Source of the DNA: Amborella trichopoda
Taxonomy: Eukaryota; Streptophyta; Magnoliopsida; Amborellales; Amborellaceae
Reading direction: 5' to 3'
DNA: 64,000 bases
Assembly (NCBI RefSeq): GCF_000471905.2
Contig: NW_006500320.1
Coordinates: 265,387 to 329,386, forward strand
A program made the position numbers and the translations under genes. The notes under the pieces are model-generated. The model had not been told where the DNA came from and did not search any database. It saw only the letters and a program-made list of their open reading frames with translations. Position 1 is the stretch's first letter; every line of letters starts with the position of its first letter. This document shows positions 47,019 through 60,020 of the stretch, one piece after another.

Positions 47019-47261
47019 CTCTCCCTCATTTACAGTAACCCATCCAGATAGTTGAAACCCTAACCATCAATTAAACAGAGTTGACACCCTAAACCATCTA
47101 TCTAATCCAAGAGGATGAGGGGCATGGCTTCTGTTGTGTATAGTGGTAGTGTGAAGCAGAGAGGGGAGTTGCAGAGAGGGAAAGGCTAAAAAAAAAGCAA
47201 ATGTGGCGCGAAATTACAGATGCCACGGGGGGAGAGAGAGGTGAGGAAAAGAAAGTTAAGA

Positions 47262-47284
47262 GAGAGAGAGAGAGAGAGAGAGAG
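47262..47284 (-). repeat. (GA)n tract in the 5' leader/promoter of the 693-aa gene
   Basis: A perfect GA run; on the gene's strand it is CT-rich. It lies about 245 bp upstream of the ATG, downstream of a possible TATA box. Confidence 0.75.
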
Positions 47285-47355
47285 AAGAAAACAAAGTTAG
47301 AGAAGAAGAAATATGCGAGAGAGAAATAAGCAATCGAGGCGCATAATTTCTCCAA

Positions 47356-47366
47356 TTTTTTATACT
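47356..47366 (-). promoter_or_regulatory. Possible TATA box of the 693-aa gene
   Basis: On the minus strand AAGTATAAAAAATT lies about 340 bp upstream of the ATG, followed by the CT-rich tract at 47284-47262. Spacing suits a long pyrimidine-rich 5'UTR. No direct evidence. Confidence 0.4.
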
Positions 47367-47794
47367 TTTTTGAAATGATGATATTTGATATTTAAGGTGT
47401 CGTTTAACATTTGTAATAAAATGCTTACTCTTTTTTTTTGGAGGTTATTAAAACTATTTTGGATTTTGAAAATCATAGGTCCTATGAACTTGGGATTAGT
47501 TGAAGTCCAAAGTTTTCTTTGCATCCAACAAGCTTGCTTGTGAGCTTATTGGAGGCCACAGAGAGTACATGGCAGTGCTCCAAAAGTCGGGAGTTACTCT
47601 GCCTAGGGCCCTTGTTTGATTTAACTATGGGATCTTAAATTATTTTTTTTTAAAAAATAACAAATATATTTATAACATGTTTATTTACGTTTTTTATCAT
47701 TTTGGCAAAAATTAAAAAGTGTTTTGGTCGTGAATATTTTTTTTTATATTTTTTAAAAAATTGAAAATACCTCTAGTCACAAACTTATTTTTTA

Positions 47795-48106
47795 AGATAA
47801 ATTTGTTTTATGCGGGCTGGACTGCATTTCTACATATGCAGTCCATAGAGTATAGAGCATCCATCTTAAAGATGGATGCAAGTAGGTGTTCTATTTAAAA
47901 ACAATGGAAACTAACGGTCCCAATGTTTTCTTGCTAGAATTATTGCTTTTAGTTTTTAAATTTTATTTATTTATTCATATTCATGATCTCCATGTTAGAG
48001 ATTATATGTCCTCAAAAATTAAATCTTAAAATCCATCTGAAAAATAGATTTATTAAGAGGCCCACATTTCTACTTATGCGGGGCTTGGCCGTGTACAAAT
48101 CAGGCC
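47795..48106 (-). mobile_element. Mutator-like MITE (MITE-1 copy e), reverse orientation
   Basis: On the minus strand it runs from GGCCTGATTTGTACACGGCC to GCATAAAACAAATTTATC. It shows the family's central hairpin (CATCCATCTT..AAGATGGATG) and right hairpin GGACTGCAT..ATGCAGTCC, in which both stem arms have changed CG to TG/CA relative to copy c. Flanks are T-rich and no clear duplication can be assigned. Confidence 0.75.
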
Positions 48107-48879
48107 CTTTTTTTAAATCTATTGTTATGCTACCTTTTTAACAATGTAGTTGTGTTTTGTTAAATTTTACTTTGAATATGTTTTTCCTATTTTTTGGGTT
48201 TTTTATATTTTTTTAATAGTTTTCAACCGCTATAGTGTTTGGTTTCACTCAAACTCATGCGAGTAATTGGCTGGGGCATGGGTCGAGTATTCCCCAAGTC
48301 GACTTTTCAAACATTAGTCAAAATAGTACTTTGGGTTACTTGTTTTCAAAATTCAAAGTTTTTGAGCTTCAAATTTTGAAAATCCAAAGTTTTTAAAAAA
48401 AGATAAAAAAAAAAAAGGGAAACCTTGGACTTTCAAAAGTTAAAGCAATTTGGGAAGAAAAACAAAAAAACAAAAAATGGGTATAAACATAATATTCAAA
48501 TTTTTAAATGGACTTTTTAAGGACGGAATTCAAAATGATATGTATGTAAATTACTTTAAATAAATCAAGCCTTTGCCCAAAGAGACGTATTTTTGCAACA
48601 TGTATTTCAAAAAATATTTCATAGCCAAAAGATAATATACTCCTTTAATAGTATACTATTTATTTACTCTCTCGAATAAAACCCCACCTAGGATTATAAT
48701 ATAAAAGATAATATACGCCCAACTGAGTATACTATCTATTTAGTTTTCTATTCTATCATTATATGCATATTTCTATATTCTTTTCAAAATTAGAAAATAA
48801 ATAAAATAAAATATAATAAAAATTGATTAAATTTTAAATTTAATGGCTAATAAAGGTCACAAAAGCGTGTACTTACACA
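48107..48879. other. Gene-free AT-rich spacer
   Basis: Homopolymer-rich DNA between a MITE and a LINE remnant; nothing identifiable. Confidence 0.5.
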
Positions 48880-49445
48880 TCTAGGTTGATAATCCAAGAG
48901 AATAGAGAGATTGAAGATGATGTCATACATAAAATTAGAGATGAATGGGTGAAGCGCAGACATGCATCCAGAGTTTAATGTAATCGCTGCATACCATTGA
49001 GACTAAGGGGAAAGTTTTATAAGACAATTGTAAAACCAGCCATGCTTAATGGGACGAAATGTTGAACAGTCAATAAACAACATATCCATAGGATAAGCAT
49101 AGCTGAGATGGATAAGTGGCAAGACAAGAAATGATAGAATTTAAAAATATTATATACGAGGGAGCTTAGGTGTAGCTTCCATAGGCGATAAGATGAACGA
49201 AAGTAGTAGACTTAGGTGGGCTGGCCATATGTATTGTAGACTTAATACAACACCGGTTAGGAGGTGCGATTTAATTCAAGTGGAAGGCTCTAAAAGGACG
49301 AGGAGAATGCCCAAAAGAAAATGGGTAGAAGGAGAGGGAAAATATATGGTGACTTTTGATCTTAGGTATGCCCCTTAATAGAGAAGATTGAGGAAAATGA
49401 TTCATGTACCTGACCCCAAGTAATTGGTATAAGTCTTGAGTGATG
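48880..49445 (+). mobile_element. 3' end of a LINE (reverse-transcriptase C-terminus), degraded
   Basis: Translation in shifting frames gives the typical C-terminal stretch of plant non-LTR retrotransposon polyproteins: NQPCLMGRNVEQSINNISIG, a piece like KTRNDRI..YIRGSLGVASIGDKM, then RLRWAGHMYCRLNTTPVRRC and DLIQVEGSKRTRRMPKRKW. It ends with TAATTGGTATAAGTCTTGAG and a GATGATGAT tail, as LINE 3' ends do. The rest of the element is absent (5' truncation). Several stops show it is dead. Confidence 0.8.
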
Positions 49446-49559
49446 ATGATATCATCTAAAATGATAGAATAAAAATTATTTGTATATTAGAAATATTATA
49501 GTAATTAAATATTTGATTTATTGAATATTGTATAATAAAAAATACTCTATTATACTGAA

Positions 49560-49815
49560 TTCTATTAAGATGAAATAAACTTAGGTAGGCTAGCCATGTA
49601 CAATGCAAATTGTAATGAAGTGCGAGTTAGTTCAAGTGAAAGGCTAGAAAGTGTAAAGGACATACCCAAAAGACATGATTGGAAGTAGTGAGAAAAGATA
49701 TTGGAAGTTATGACCCTATGAAAGGTATGACTATTGATAGAATATAATGAAGGACCAGAATTTGTGTATCTGATCTCAAGTAGTTTGAAAAGGGTTTGAT
49801 GATAATGATCTAGTG
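49560..49815 (+). mobile_element. Second LINE 3' remnant
   Basis: A more diverged copy of the last 250 bp of 48880-49445: AACTTAGGTAGGCTAGCCATG, GTTCAAGTGAAAGGCTAGAA, and the end CAAGTAGTTTG..GATGATAATGAT. Same orientation, 115 bp downstream of the first. Confidence 0.65.
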
Positions 49816-49872
49816 TTATTTTAGTTACCACCTTAATCCCCACCCCCATAAAGCCCTAGTTTTATTTGAGAT

Positions 49873-50072
49873 TGTACACACTATGAGACCAGGTGACAAT
49901 TATTTATAATCATCCGATAGAAATTTGATGGCTTAAATATGTCACGAAGTTTGAAAAAAAAAACATTTGACTTTTAAGTCAAGTCAATGAAATAAATGCA
50001 GCCACCTAAATTCACATCCAATGGTCAAGATAAATTATGACCATTGTGTACCAAACATAAATGGTCTCATTG
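49873..50072. mobile_element. MITE-3 family copy
   Basis: The left arm GTACACACTATGAGACCAGG leads to GACAATTATTTATAATCATC. It pairs with a right arm containing ACCTAAATTCACATCCAATG and GGTCTCATTG. Ends approximate. Confidence 0.65.
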
Positions 50073-50449
50073 CATACTTCTTCTTTTAAATTTTTTTTTT
50101 TAAAAAAAAATTATGGATCACTAATTGAAACCGATCGAAATCGCCGATCCAACATAGATATGTAGGGTGGGCGCTCCACCCCACCTATCCGGGTAGAACC
50201 TGAAGACTACGTTAAAACTCAAAAAATTGTACAATCTTCACATATATAACGAAGGCATCTTTTTAAAAAAAAATTATTTCCCATTCTCAAAAACAACATG
50301 AGAGAGAAAGAGAGAGAGGTCTGAAAATTATCATGTAGTTCCCACTATTTTGCACCATATTCAGGCTAGCTATTAACCAAAGTAGTATTATTGCATTCCT
50401 TAAAGGCATTGTTCATTCCATAGCCATATTGGACATTCAAACTTTATTT

Positions 50450-50595
50450 AATTTGTAGCAACACAAGTAAAAGATGGAACAGAAGGAGCAGTTGCAACCT
50501 TTAGAATCTCGATCCCCTCATATTTATAGCAACATAAGTGAAAGATGGACCATAAGAGGCAGTTGTACCCTCTACAAATCTTGATCCTCCCATAC
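50450..50595. repeat. 73-bp tandem duplication downstream of the WD40 gene
   Basis: Two copies share GTAGCAACA(C/T)AAGT(A/G)AAAGATGGA, GCAGTTG and TC(G/T)TGATCC. It lies 180-330 bp beyond the stop codon, possibly in the 3'UTR. Confidence 0.7.
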
Positions 50596-50778
50596 AAGTT
50601 CACGTAATTCCTCCACCTATGTACACCAGATAAATCACAAGGAAAATGCACAATTTGAAAGGATGGTCACGATTTTCTTTTGTAACTCCAGCCATGAAAT
50701 GCCGAGATATCTAAACCATCAATAGCTCCCATGCCCAAATGCCTGTAACTAACTCCATATATATGGGATAAGTAGCCT

Positions 50779-53700
50779 CTATTTCTTATGCTGTGACTTC
50801 TTTCGATTCATTTGATCTCTCTCTGAAATTTCCCAGCCGGCAACTATGCCATCCCATCCCGAACTGATTAGCATAGGGAAATGAGGATGCCAGCTGCAAT
50901 CTCTTACAGTTGTATCATGATATGCAGTTTTTCCGACCAGAGCTCCACTTATCTGATATCCATTGTTAAAGGCATTCATAATTACTTGACCAAAAAAAAG
51001 TGCAGTCATAATCAAGCAGGTCTCATGAGGTGGCATCATTGAGACAAAGAAAACATCTGGTTCAGGGAAACTGAGACTAAGGCCTCGTTTGCATGTACTG
51101 AAGCCATACCCCAGCCCCTCATCTTTACCTGCCTCCTTTTTTCTTTTTGTTTTGTGGGGGCGCGGGTAGTTCAAACTTGGGATGTATTGTTGTTAATGTT
51201 AACTGCTAACTACTCAAGCCCATGCCCTATCTTTAGGGGCAAGCATGAAAGTAAGCACCCAAGAATGATGGTTACTAGCAAAATCTTTACCGTCATTTTC
51301 TACTATTGGTGGTAAAATAGGTAACCTTTTTTATCAAAATGGAAGAACCACACTATTGGCAGCGTTTGGCTGTTAAATGGGGTTCCATTCCAGAGTTGTG
51401 CCCACTAATTGTGGCATGCCAGCCAATTTGGCGCAAATCTAGGAGAAATGTTTTTGCTAAACAGAAAAAAAGGCCATCCAAACAGGGCCTAAACAATAAT
51501 GTGCATACGTGATAGGCATCTCACTTATGCTATACAACACAGGCATGGAATCCACCATCTTTCTCAAGATGAACAGTGGAGATGAACTGCAGTCCCATGG
51601 TGAGCTTTCACCATATAAACTAGGGCACATCTCCACCATCTGTGCAGATAATTAGGCGATGGTGGATGGCATTGCAGAGTATTGTCCACCATTCATGATG
51701 GTTAATACTTTCCCATGCATGTAATACGTACCACATCATATATGTAAACGCATCCATCATTGGATCCTGTATAGATGTACTTCTGACCAGTGCTGTGAAA
51801 AGAGATGAAAAGAAGTTACCAACCACACTACAATAGCACGATTTCAGCATACCATATCACAAATAATATAGGCTATAGACTTCAAAAGCCACTTATCAGC
51901 ACTACTGAATATCTACACGACAGAGTAACATCGCAGATTCGTATTTATATATAAATCCATATGCAGAAATGAGCTATAAGTGATTCCCAACACAAAAGCT
52001 ACATTTGACATTATTCATATATTCATTGATGTTTATTAGCTTCAGAAGCTAGTTGAAAAACGGATGTGAAAGAGGAAATGTGGATACATTTACATATTCG
52101 TCAATCATATCTATGTAGAAGGGAGATCAAAAGAGTACGTCATATCACATACCTGGAAGCCGGAGAAAAGTAGCATCGTATGAGGGTGCGCAAGACACTA
52201 TGGCCTCTGTATGTAGCCACGGATTGATCATTTGGATGTTTTACATCTTTCCTGTGGGCAGGGTAGTCCATCCATCGGTAATCCCACTCACTGTAAGAAA
52301 ATTTTCTTCGGCGGCTGCACAATGATGAAGGCCTGATTAGGAAACAACTCACAGGTTCACTAAACTTGTCACAGTTCTAAGAAAATGTCATTCATGGATA
52401 AAAACCACAGATGAATTGAAAGATTGAGGCTATTTCCTCATTTCATCCTAGCTCAAAGATCGGATGGGGTCTATGAAATTCAATTTAACAATAGATTTTT
52501 CAACTCATAGTTAATGAATGCAACATCTGTTTTTAGATGAGGCACTGAATTTTGGAATTCAATGGTTCACAGAACCAATAGTTAAGCAGATATAGTCAAT
52601 TACAGAGTCTGAATCTTGTCGAAGGACAACAATTGGTTGTAAGACTTACAAAATATGTAAGAAGAAAGTGGCAGTTTTTGCTTCATAATGTTACTATATA
52701 CAGAAAACCTGATTTCATCGATTGGGAATTTACATATATTAATCAGAGTAAAAAATATTTCATAAATCCTTGCAATTTTGAATTCCTTTTGAGAGAGTGG
52801 TGTGATCAGAGGCGTCCTGCAAATTTATTAAATATCTTACAGATATATAATATTTCGATGAATCGCATATCCACTTCAGATGTTCCTTGCCAACATGCAC
52901 ACACATAATTAAGTATTCAAGCACCGTAATATCATGGCGACCATGTTACTTTAGCCCATAACTTTCAACCAGTGACAATTACCATTTCAATTAATGTAAA
53001 GCATGAAATTGTCATGTTAGGAGATAATGCATACCGCCTGATGCTGGATGCCATCTTCCGGATATCCCAGAGTTTTGTGGTTTGATCTTTACCATTTGAG
53101 ATAAAGTAGTGGCCATCCCTGCGGCTATCAAGGAATGTGATGCCTTCTAAATGCCCAACCAAGACCCCAGATGGACGGTCTCCTGATAAAGTGCAACGCA
53201 TGTCCCAAACCTGAAATAAATCCCGAGGATATTCTCATATGATACTACCACGACACTAAAAATTAGATTCAAAAGACTTTTTGCAATGTTCAGCGAATTA
53301 GACAACTTCATGAGAACTGAAATGAATCTCATCCAAAGGATCACAAACCATCAATCAGAAGAAGAGTACTGATAATATGGTAACTTATTCCACTTTTGAA
53401 GATAATATATCTGAGCTACAAGCCCATTAAGTGTGATCATGCATCCGTAATCTAGGCACTAGACTTCTACCGACCCAAGAAAAAGGCCAAGGCCTCAAAC
53501 ACAATATTCATACATGTCAAGTTTGATTCCTTGGAAATATATTTCCCATTTCAAGCATTAACCTAGACTCAATTCTCTCCACCACTAGGTGTGACATGTT
53601 TCCTAGCAGCCTGTATGAAGAGGCAGTCTCAAGTGGGAAAATGGATGCTAGATGCTCTATGAAAACATTCAATTACAAATGATATTAGAAGAAAAATTTG

Positions 53701-56700
53701 CATCAGCCATGTGTCTCATTGGTATACGAAGGCTAACATGATAAGATAGCTTATCTAATGTCAGAACATCATGAGAAAGAGAGATCCCAATTCAAGCAAC
53801 TCACATCCTTCACATAGTTCTCATATTAACAATCGCAACTTACTTTAATGATAAAAAAGAAAATAACTACAACTACTATACTCAAGTCTTTGATGCTGAC
53901 AAAAGGATTTATAAATATCTCTTTTATTTCTTTTCTCACCAAACAAACAAGATAATCCAGATTTTACCTTACAAAAGCTATCATCACTCCCAGAATATAT
54001 AAGATTGCCGCTTTCATCAGCAAATGATACAGTATTTACATCATCCTGAAAATAAACAAGATTTAGTATTTCACAAGCTGATAAGATTTTACATCATCCT
54101 GAAAATAAACAAGATTTAGTATTTCACAAGCTGATAAGATCAAGAATCCTGGTCACAGACTAACAAAGCTGTGATAATTCAAAATACAATCACCAGTATT
54201 GAGTGCAAAATAATGAATTAAACATCACATATTGACAGAATAGCAATAGTAATATACATTATATTACTTCAATTCATCAATTCTCCCAAGACCACACATC
54301 ACCTTGTCAACTCATGAAGGTCTTAAGGAAATTGATAAGCAAGCATACGTTTAAAAAAAGAGCCCCAGCATACAAGTTTGCACCTGAAGCTCTTCATTGT
54401 ATGTTTTTGCAAAACAAGAAAGGTTGTACAATAACTTACCCTTGCAAAAATAACCAAATCTCAGACACTACACCACCACTCCCACCTTTCAAAAAACTCC
54501 CAAACCCAGACCTCCTTATCCCTAACACCAACAAACCTGAGAAAGTATGATCAAAACAATATTCAGTGTAACAAAGAGCTTAGGAGAAAATCAAATCTAG
54601 TTCCACCCCCACCTATCCTAGTATTCACACCACTATTATCAATTCACCCTTAAGCCCCCCAAAGTCCTAGATGAAACTTTCACCTCCCCTTTCTCGCGAC
54701 CTCCCCCATACTACATACAACTTTATAGGTCTGATGCAAGAGAAGAAACATGATCAGGAGCAAAAAGTAGAAAGTATGGAAAACCATAAGATTGGGAAGA
54801 CCCAGAGAGGATCCGCATCATACACACATATGCGTGCTTGTGCGAACTTAATGACACATTTCTAGCCATACACAGAACTATAAAAAATACATGGTATGCA
54901 TGTATCATACACTTCATTTGTCAATTTATGAAGAACTTACATAATAAAGTTAAAAGTGATACCTCGTGTGCTAAAATTCGCAATGTGGGTTTATTTGCTT
55001 CCATATCATAAATATACAGGCAGTGATCATTACTTCCCGCTACAAGCTTCCTCCCATCAGAAGAAAAATTGACAGAGAAGATTGAAAATCGGCGCCCCCC
55101 ATCAGCATTGCCAGAGAAGTCTAATTCTTCATGAATCTCCTGTAGAGGTAATCACTAATCTGATGAAGTATAATGTGATCCTCAAGGCAAGAAATTATAA
55201 AAAAAATCCTGCAAAATAAAACACGATAGAGAATTTTCTGCCTATGTTAGTTGTGTTTGCATGATAGAACATTCACGGAAAATCGTAAGATCTGCGGTAT
55301 TTATACCTAGATTCACTTGAATTCCAGTCAAGGATTCAATCTGTGTTTCCTTATCTGACCTATAAAGCCCTACTATACCCTCTAATTAGATTCACAAGAA
55401 TCAACATGCCTCATGTAAATCTCCGAGGAGTCAAATGTATATATTCTGATTTGCTCCTCATTGGATTGGGAAGCTAAGGGCATCACATTCTGACAATAGT
55501 CGTGTGGATCTTCCACTGAGTGGCATACCACTCCCAAAGTTGATAGTCTCTCGAAGTTTTCCAAGTGATTCAAAATGGAAAATCATTGCCCAGGTGTTTC
55601 TCATGGCCTAAGTTTTTCATGATTTATGTTCCTAGATGCACAATATGATAAGCCCACATCACATTGCCTTTCTGAATAGGCATCTCATTCCCTAGATATT
55701 GTCGCTGTTGAGTCACAGAATTGTTTTTTCTTAAAATGCGGTTCCAAGCCCTGCATTTAGGTTCCGTAGGATTCATTTTACATTGATTGTGGTTCTCAAT
55801 AGAACAAGCACTATAAGCTACCTAGTCTACCCTTAGGCTCCCGAAACTCAGGAATTAACAAAGTTGGATTCTTTCTCAAAACACCAAGACCTCCAAACTG
55901 ATCTGCCAAAAGTTTCGAACTCAACCCAAAACCTACCATACCACTGAGTTCTTCGGGAACATGAACTCTTGACCAGTGCCAAGATAAGTCATCCCCGTTA
56001 AAGAATAAAGCCATACTTGTCAAATAAACCCTTTACAAGTCCAGCCAACTAAACTTGGACATGGATTCCAGTCATGATCTCATTGGAGTTTCATTTAATT
56101 CTAAAAAAGATTCTATAGTTTCCAGTTAAAGAAATGCTAGAAGAATAATTATCAGTGTGCAAGCAGCTTCAAAATCACACACCAAAAGGCACAAAGTAAT
56201 ATCTTTCTAATAAAGTGGAACTGTAAAGGCATAAATATGGGACTTTCCATTGCACATATTGCATGTTAGAATTTGAAATCTGAAGATATTTTATAGAGTC
56301 AAATGACCAACGAATCAAAAATTTGTGGCCTTCGCATGGTCTTTATAGTAATTTATAGAATTTGCAGTGAGAAGAAGTAATCTTTCATATTATGCAAAGA
56401 TGGAGATCAATGGAGAAAGCATGTTACATACATTGACATTTGCAATTGACAGTGTTCCAGGAGTCCCCACATTGACAATATGAACAATAGGTGACATGCT
56501 AGAATAAACCTGCCATTAAAGAAAAAGTTGTTAAAGATTGTTAAAGACAAAATATGGGAAATAAATTATGAAAAATTCAAAAAAGTTTTTTTTTTTAACT
56601 AAAGATGAACAATTAAACCCCACAAATTAACCATTCATCTGAAACCACTTGAAGATTTGATAAACTAGTCCATCGAGGTATTCATATAATCAAAGTGGCC

Positions 56701-57490
56701 AACAACTATAACAAAATATAAAACAGTTTAATCTTCCACTATGCGTATTAGTTGTCTACTGAGAGATATTGTGCATATATTGATCATTTTCAGCAGAGTG
56801 CTAACCACAAACTTACAAGAAAACGTTGGTCAGGGGAAAGGGATGTATCAGTAATAGTCCAAGACAGATTCTTCGCACGGATATCCTTCTGAACTTTCCA
56901 TCCATTATCGACATCATAGATTCTTATGTTCCTATCCTGTAAGAATCATGAAGGAAATGAGACTGAGCACCTTGAACTCAAGAAAAAGTAAAAGTAAAAA
57001 TAAATTACAGAACAAAAAGTGTCTGTACGGGAATCAGAAGTAAGAAAAATTAGCACGATACCTGAAACCCGGTAATGAAAAAGGTACCATCAGCCGAAAA
57101 TTGTGAAGTATATGCCCTGCTTTCTGTCTTGTCAATGATCCAGGGGCCATTAACAGGAACATATCTACTAAGTACATGGCAACAATCTGCTGAAGAGAAC
57201 CTCCCTTTTCCAGAATAATTAGATTCCCTTCCAAGAAGCATTTTTACAGTCGAAACATAGGTGCTGGCCTTCGCACGCGTAATCCTACTTATCATGTCAC
57301 TTGGTTTGGATCTAACTTTGATGCTATGTGCTATTTCATTGTCAAGGACAGGGAATTGTCCAAGATGCGCTTGAGTACCACGACCCAGTTGAGTGGGTCG
57401 ATCACAATCATGGATATCAAATTCCTTTTCAATTGAGCTCCTTGCATAGTTCAAATCATCAATAAATTCTTCCCCATCCATCATGTCCAT
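50779..57490 (-). CDS. LEC14B: WD40-repeat protein LEC14B (DCAF11-like), 484 aa, nine exons
   Basis: Exons: 57490-57062, 56936-56817, 56509-56432, 55139-54963, 54045-53968, 53210-53035, 52314-52153, 51792-51732, 50952-50779. Every junction is GT..AG; phases match, including the two phase-2 joins. The ATG at 57490 has an in-frame TGA just upstream. The protein matches plant LEC14B: RGTQAHLGQFPVLDNEIAH, VSTVKMLLGRESNYSGKGRF, SADCCHVLSRYVPVNGPW, then WD40 repeats to the end (IRIYDVDNGW, VHIVNVG, YIYDMEANKP, CKVWDMRC, TKLWDIRKM, YIYDVISG, VAGWEI). Two WDxR motifs (residues 296-299 and 342-345) are typical of DDB1-CUL4 substrate receptors (DCAFs), so an E3 ligase adaptor role is likely; the substrate is unknown. 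LEC14B is about 470 residues, so the length fits. Confidence 0.93.
54038..54143 (-). repeat. 53-bp tandem duplication across an intron/exon junction of LEC14B
   Basis: 54038-54090 and 54091-54143 are nearly identical. Each contains, on the minus strand, TTATTTTCAG followed by GATGATGTAAA, so the acceptor of exon 5 exists twice. Use of the outer acceptor (exon start 54098) would add 53 nt and reach a TAA after eleven codons. Confidence 0.9.
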
Positions 57491-57574
57491 GTTATATGGG
57501 GCTCACATGATAATTAATTTGGCAGATTCGAATTATAGTAGGGCTCTATTACCATCAATACAGAAACATTAACC

Positions 57575-58790
57575 TGACACAATCACCACCCAAAACCATG
57601 CCTGATGATTAATTAACAATTTTGATCAGAATTTTCCAACGCAGAGGAAGAATAACATAAATACATTTTCGGATATTTGAGGACAACATTACAGCTTTAT
57701 CATTTATTCGCTCTGAACAAGTTCCAGGCAAAGATTCCTACATCAAGTTGTTTGTATGAAAACATTTTTTTCTTTTTTTGAACAACGTGCCATGTGAATT
57801 ACCTGGCAATTGGATCTTCACTATTCTTGTGAAAAATCTCAAAAGATGTTATTTGTTAAAAGTTCAAAGTTTCAAACCATTCACTACTCTTATGAAAAAT
57901 CTCAAAAGATGTTCTTTGTTAAAAACTCAAACCATTCAAATTTTAAACCGGCAGCATGCACAAGAAATTTAAGTGTTTTCCCACTGCCATTAGTGATGAA
58001 AGGATAATTAAAGCAAACTCGATGTTATGTCACTAAAATGAATGACAAAAAAATCTCAGAAGAGGACATGGAATTACGAAACTAGCTTCCACCATAAGGC
58101 TAGTTTTAGCCTTTTGGGCATCAAGTAGATTAGAGAAAAGCTTTGGTTTTTGAATTACTGCATGATCTTAAACATCACAAACAAGTTTATTAAAAAGAAA
58201 ACCATAATGACATAAACCGTCGATGCAAACAAATAAAAAAAAACAAAAAAAGGCCCAAATTTTGGGTTTCTTAGACTAAACCAAGCAACCTCAATAAATT
58301 GGGCGGAGAAAAAAAAATTCCATGAAGTTATAGAAAATAACAAGGAATCGACTAATATGCAGCTACCAGAGTAGAAATGCATAGACAGGGCTTCAGTTTC
58401 AAGAATTGGTACACTAAAGCCATAAGAAATTCAATGATTCCCATTGCAATTAAAGTAAGCATGATATAGGAAAAAAAAAATGCAAAAGAGATTATTCAGA
58501 ATACAGCAGCACTTTCAAGCCATAGAAAAGCATGGAAACCCAAAAGAAAAACAAAAGAGGAAAAATGTAAACAATATAAAGATGTTAAATTGAGATACAA
58601 TACTGTTTACCAAAAAATAAAAAATTGGGAGGATTGGATAAAGCAGATGGGGAGAGAGAGCTGCAAATAAAGATTTAGCTTAGCGTCCTCTAACCTGTTA
58701 AAACGATAATCCCTAACTGAATATGGAAATTTACGTGATGGGAGCGCAAATAGGTGAGGCCTGATTTCCATGAAAACCGATCCTTGATGT
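57575..58790 (-). other. Probable 5'UTR intron and leader of LEC14B
   Basis: An acceptor-like TTGTGTCAG|GTTAATG on the minus strand ends at 57574, about 84 bp before the ATG, so a noncoding first exon further upstream is likely. The donor is not certain. A 67-bp tandem duplication (57820-57950, ATCTCAAAAGATGTT(A/C)TTTG) lies in this putative intron. Confidence 0.4.
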
Positions 58791-58802
58791 GTTATATAAA
58801 AT
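58791..58802 (-). promoter_or_regulatory. Possible TATA box of LEC14B
   Basis: TTTTATATAACAC on the minus strand, upstream of the inferred noncoding first exon. Inference from position and sequence only. Confidence 0.4.
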
Positions 58803-59046
58803 TATTATTCGGACAAACTTTTCTTCTTTTTTTTATTAAATTTTTTTGCATCAGGAATTGGATGGTTAGATGGCGACGTTTACTTGACTGGGATGGCTAC
58901 ATTTTCCGTTCTTCGTAATTTATCAAGTGACAGTAAAAAGAAAACATTAATGAAGCTCGATTCCTTTTTTAGGCGAAATTTACGTACCAGTTTTTATACC
59001 GTAATCGGTATGGCTCCTTATCCGAATCTTCAGTGACCCTCACATT

Positions 59047-59478
59047 TGTTTTACAAAATTAAAAAGAAAAAAACTCAAGATTTTTTACGCACTTTACCCT
59101 ACCCAAACTTTTTTTAACAAATCATTTTCGGATTCCAATAAAAAAAAACATCGGATCGCAAGTCTACATTCCTCGATTGCTCACTTCAAAATGCCCATAC
59201 TGCCTCTTCAAAACGCCGGACTGCCACTTAGACTGCCACCATGAAACGCGGGACCGGCCATTGCAGCAAAAATAATTGTCAAACGGCATGTTCAAAATGC
59301 CAAACTGCCCACCCCAACGAAAATAATTTATTAGTTAACATAAAGGCATTTTTGTAAAAAAAAAAAATTGAAATTTTGTATGAGGTATTTGCTAGAAAAA
59401 GTTGGATGGGTAAAGTGCGTTAAAAGTCTTTTGAGGATTTTTGTAATTTTTTTTTTTTTTTATCAAAGTTTGCCCCGG
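59047..59478. mobile_element. Foldback-type MITE, about 430 bp
   Basis: The left arm has TTTTTTACGCACTTTACCCT, ACCCAAACTTTTT and AACAAATCATTTTCGG. The complement of the right arm has TTTTAACGCACTTTACCCAT, CCAACTTTTT and AGCAAATACC. The interior is GC-rich with repeated AAACTGCC/GGACTGCC motifs. Flanks are too T-rich to show a target duplication. Confidence 0.65.
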
Positions 59479-59964
59479 TCCTACGCTCTAAGTTACTAGA
59501 AAATAAAAAGTAATTTTTAACTTTTAAAAAAACAAAAATATCTAATGTTTAGTTTTTGAAAAACCAAAAACACGATAATTTTAATTTTTTAAATATAAAA
59601 AATCTGTCTATTTTTCCAGAAATAGTTTTTGGTTTTTTCAAAACTGAAAAAGATAGTTCCATCTTTCAAAACAAATGTTATGAAGTTAAAAAACATAGAC
59701 ATGTAATAATGAAAACTTCACAACAACCCTTAATAACGTTGAATATAATAGATATATACATTATTTTCTCCATAACATACCATCCATATCTTTATTTATT
59801 TTTAAAAATTTCTAATTTGTCCATATTTTTACCTATCTTTTTGTTTTAATAATTTTATTAATTATTTGATTTATTAGAATTTAGAACACCAACGGAATCG
59901 GTGCGCTCTCTCACCAGAGTCTAACAATGTTGGGATTGATCCATTATGATATATGAAACATCGC

Positions 59965-60020
59965 GCCTAGACCTTGTGTTGATCCATCACGATAGACCTT
60001 GTGTTGATCCATCACGATCC
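59965..60020. repeat. 25-bp tandem duplication
   Basis: GACCTTGTGTTGATCCATCA followed by CGATA or CGATC occurs twice in a row. No gene context. Confidence 0.85.

Noticed and set aside
48880-49378. A 61-codon open frame (from 49193) as an independent small gene
   Set aside because: Its sequence is the conserved C-terminus of a LINE polyprotein and the upstream part is full of stops.
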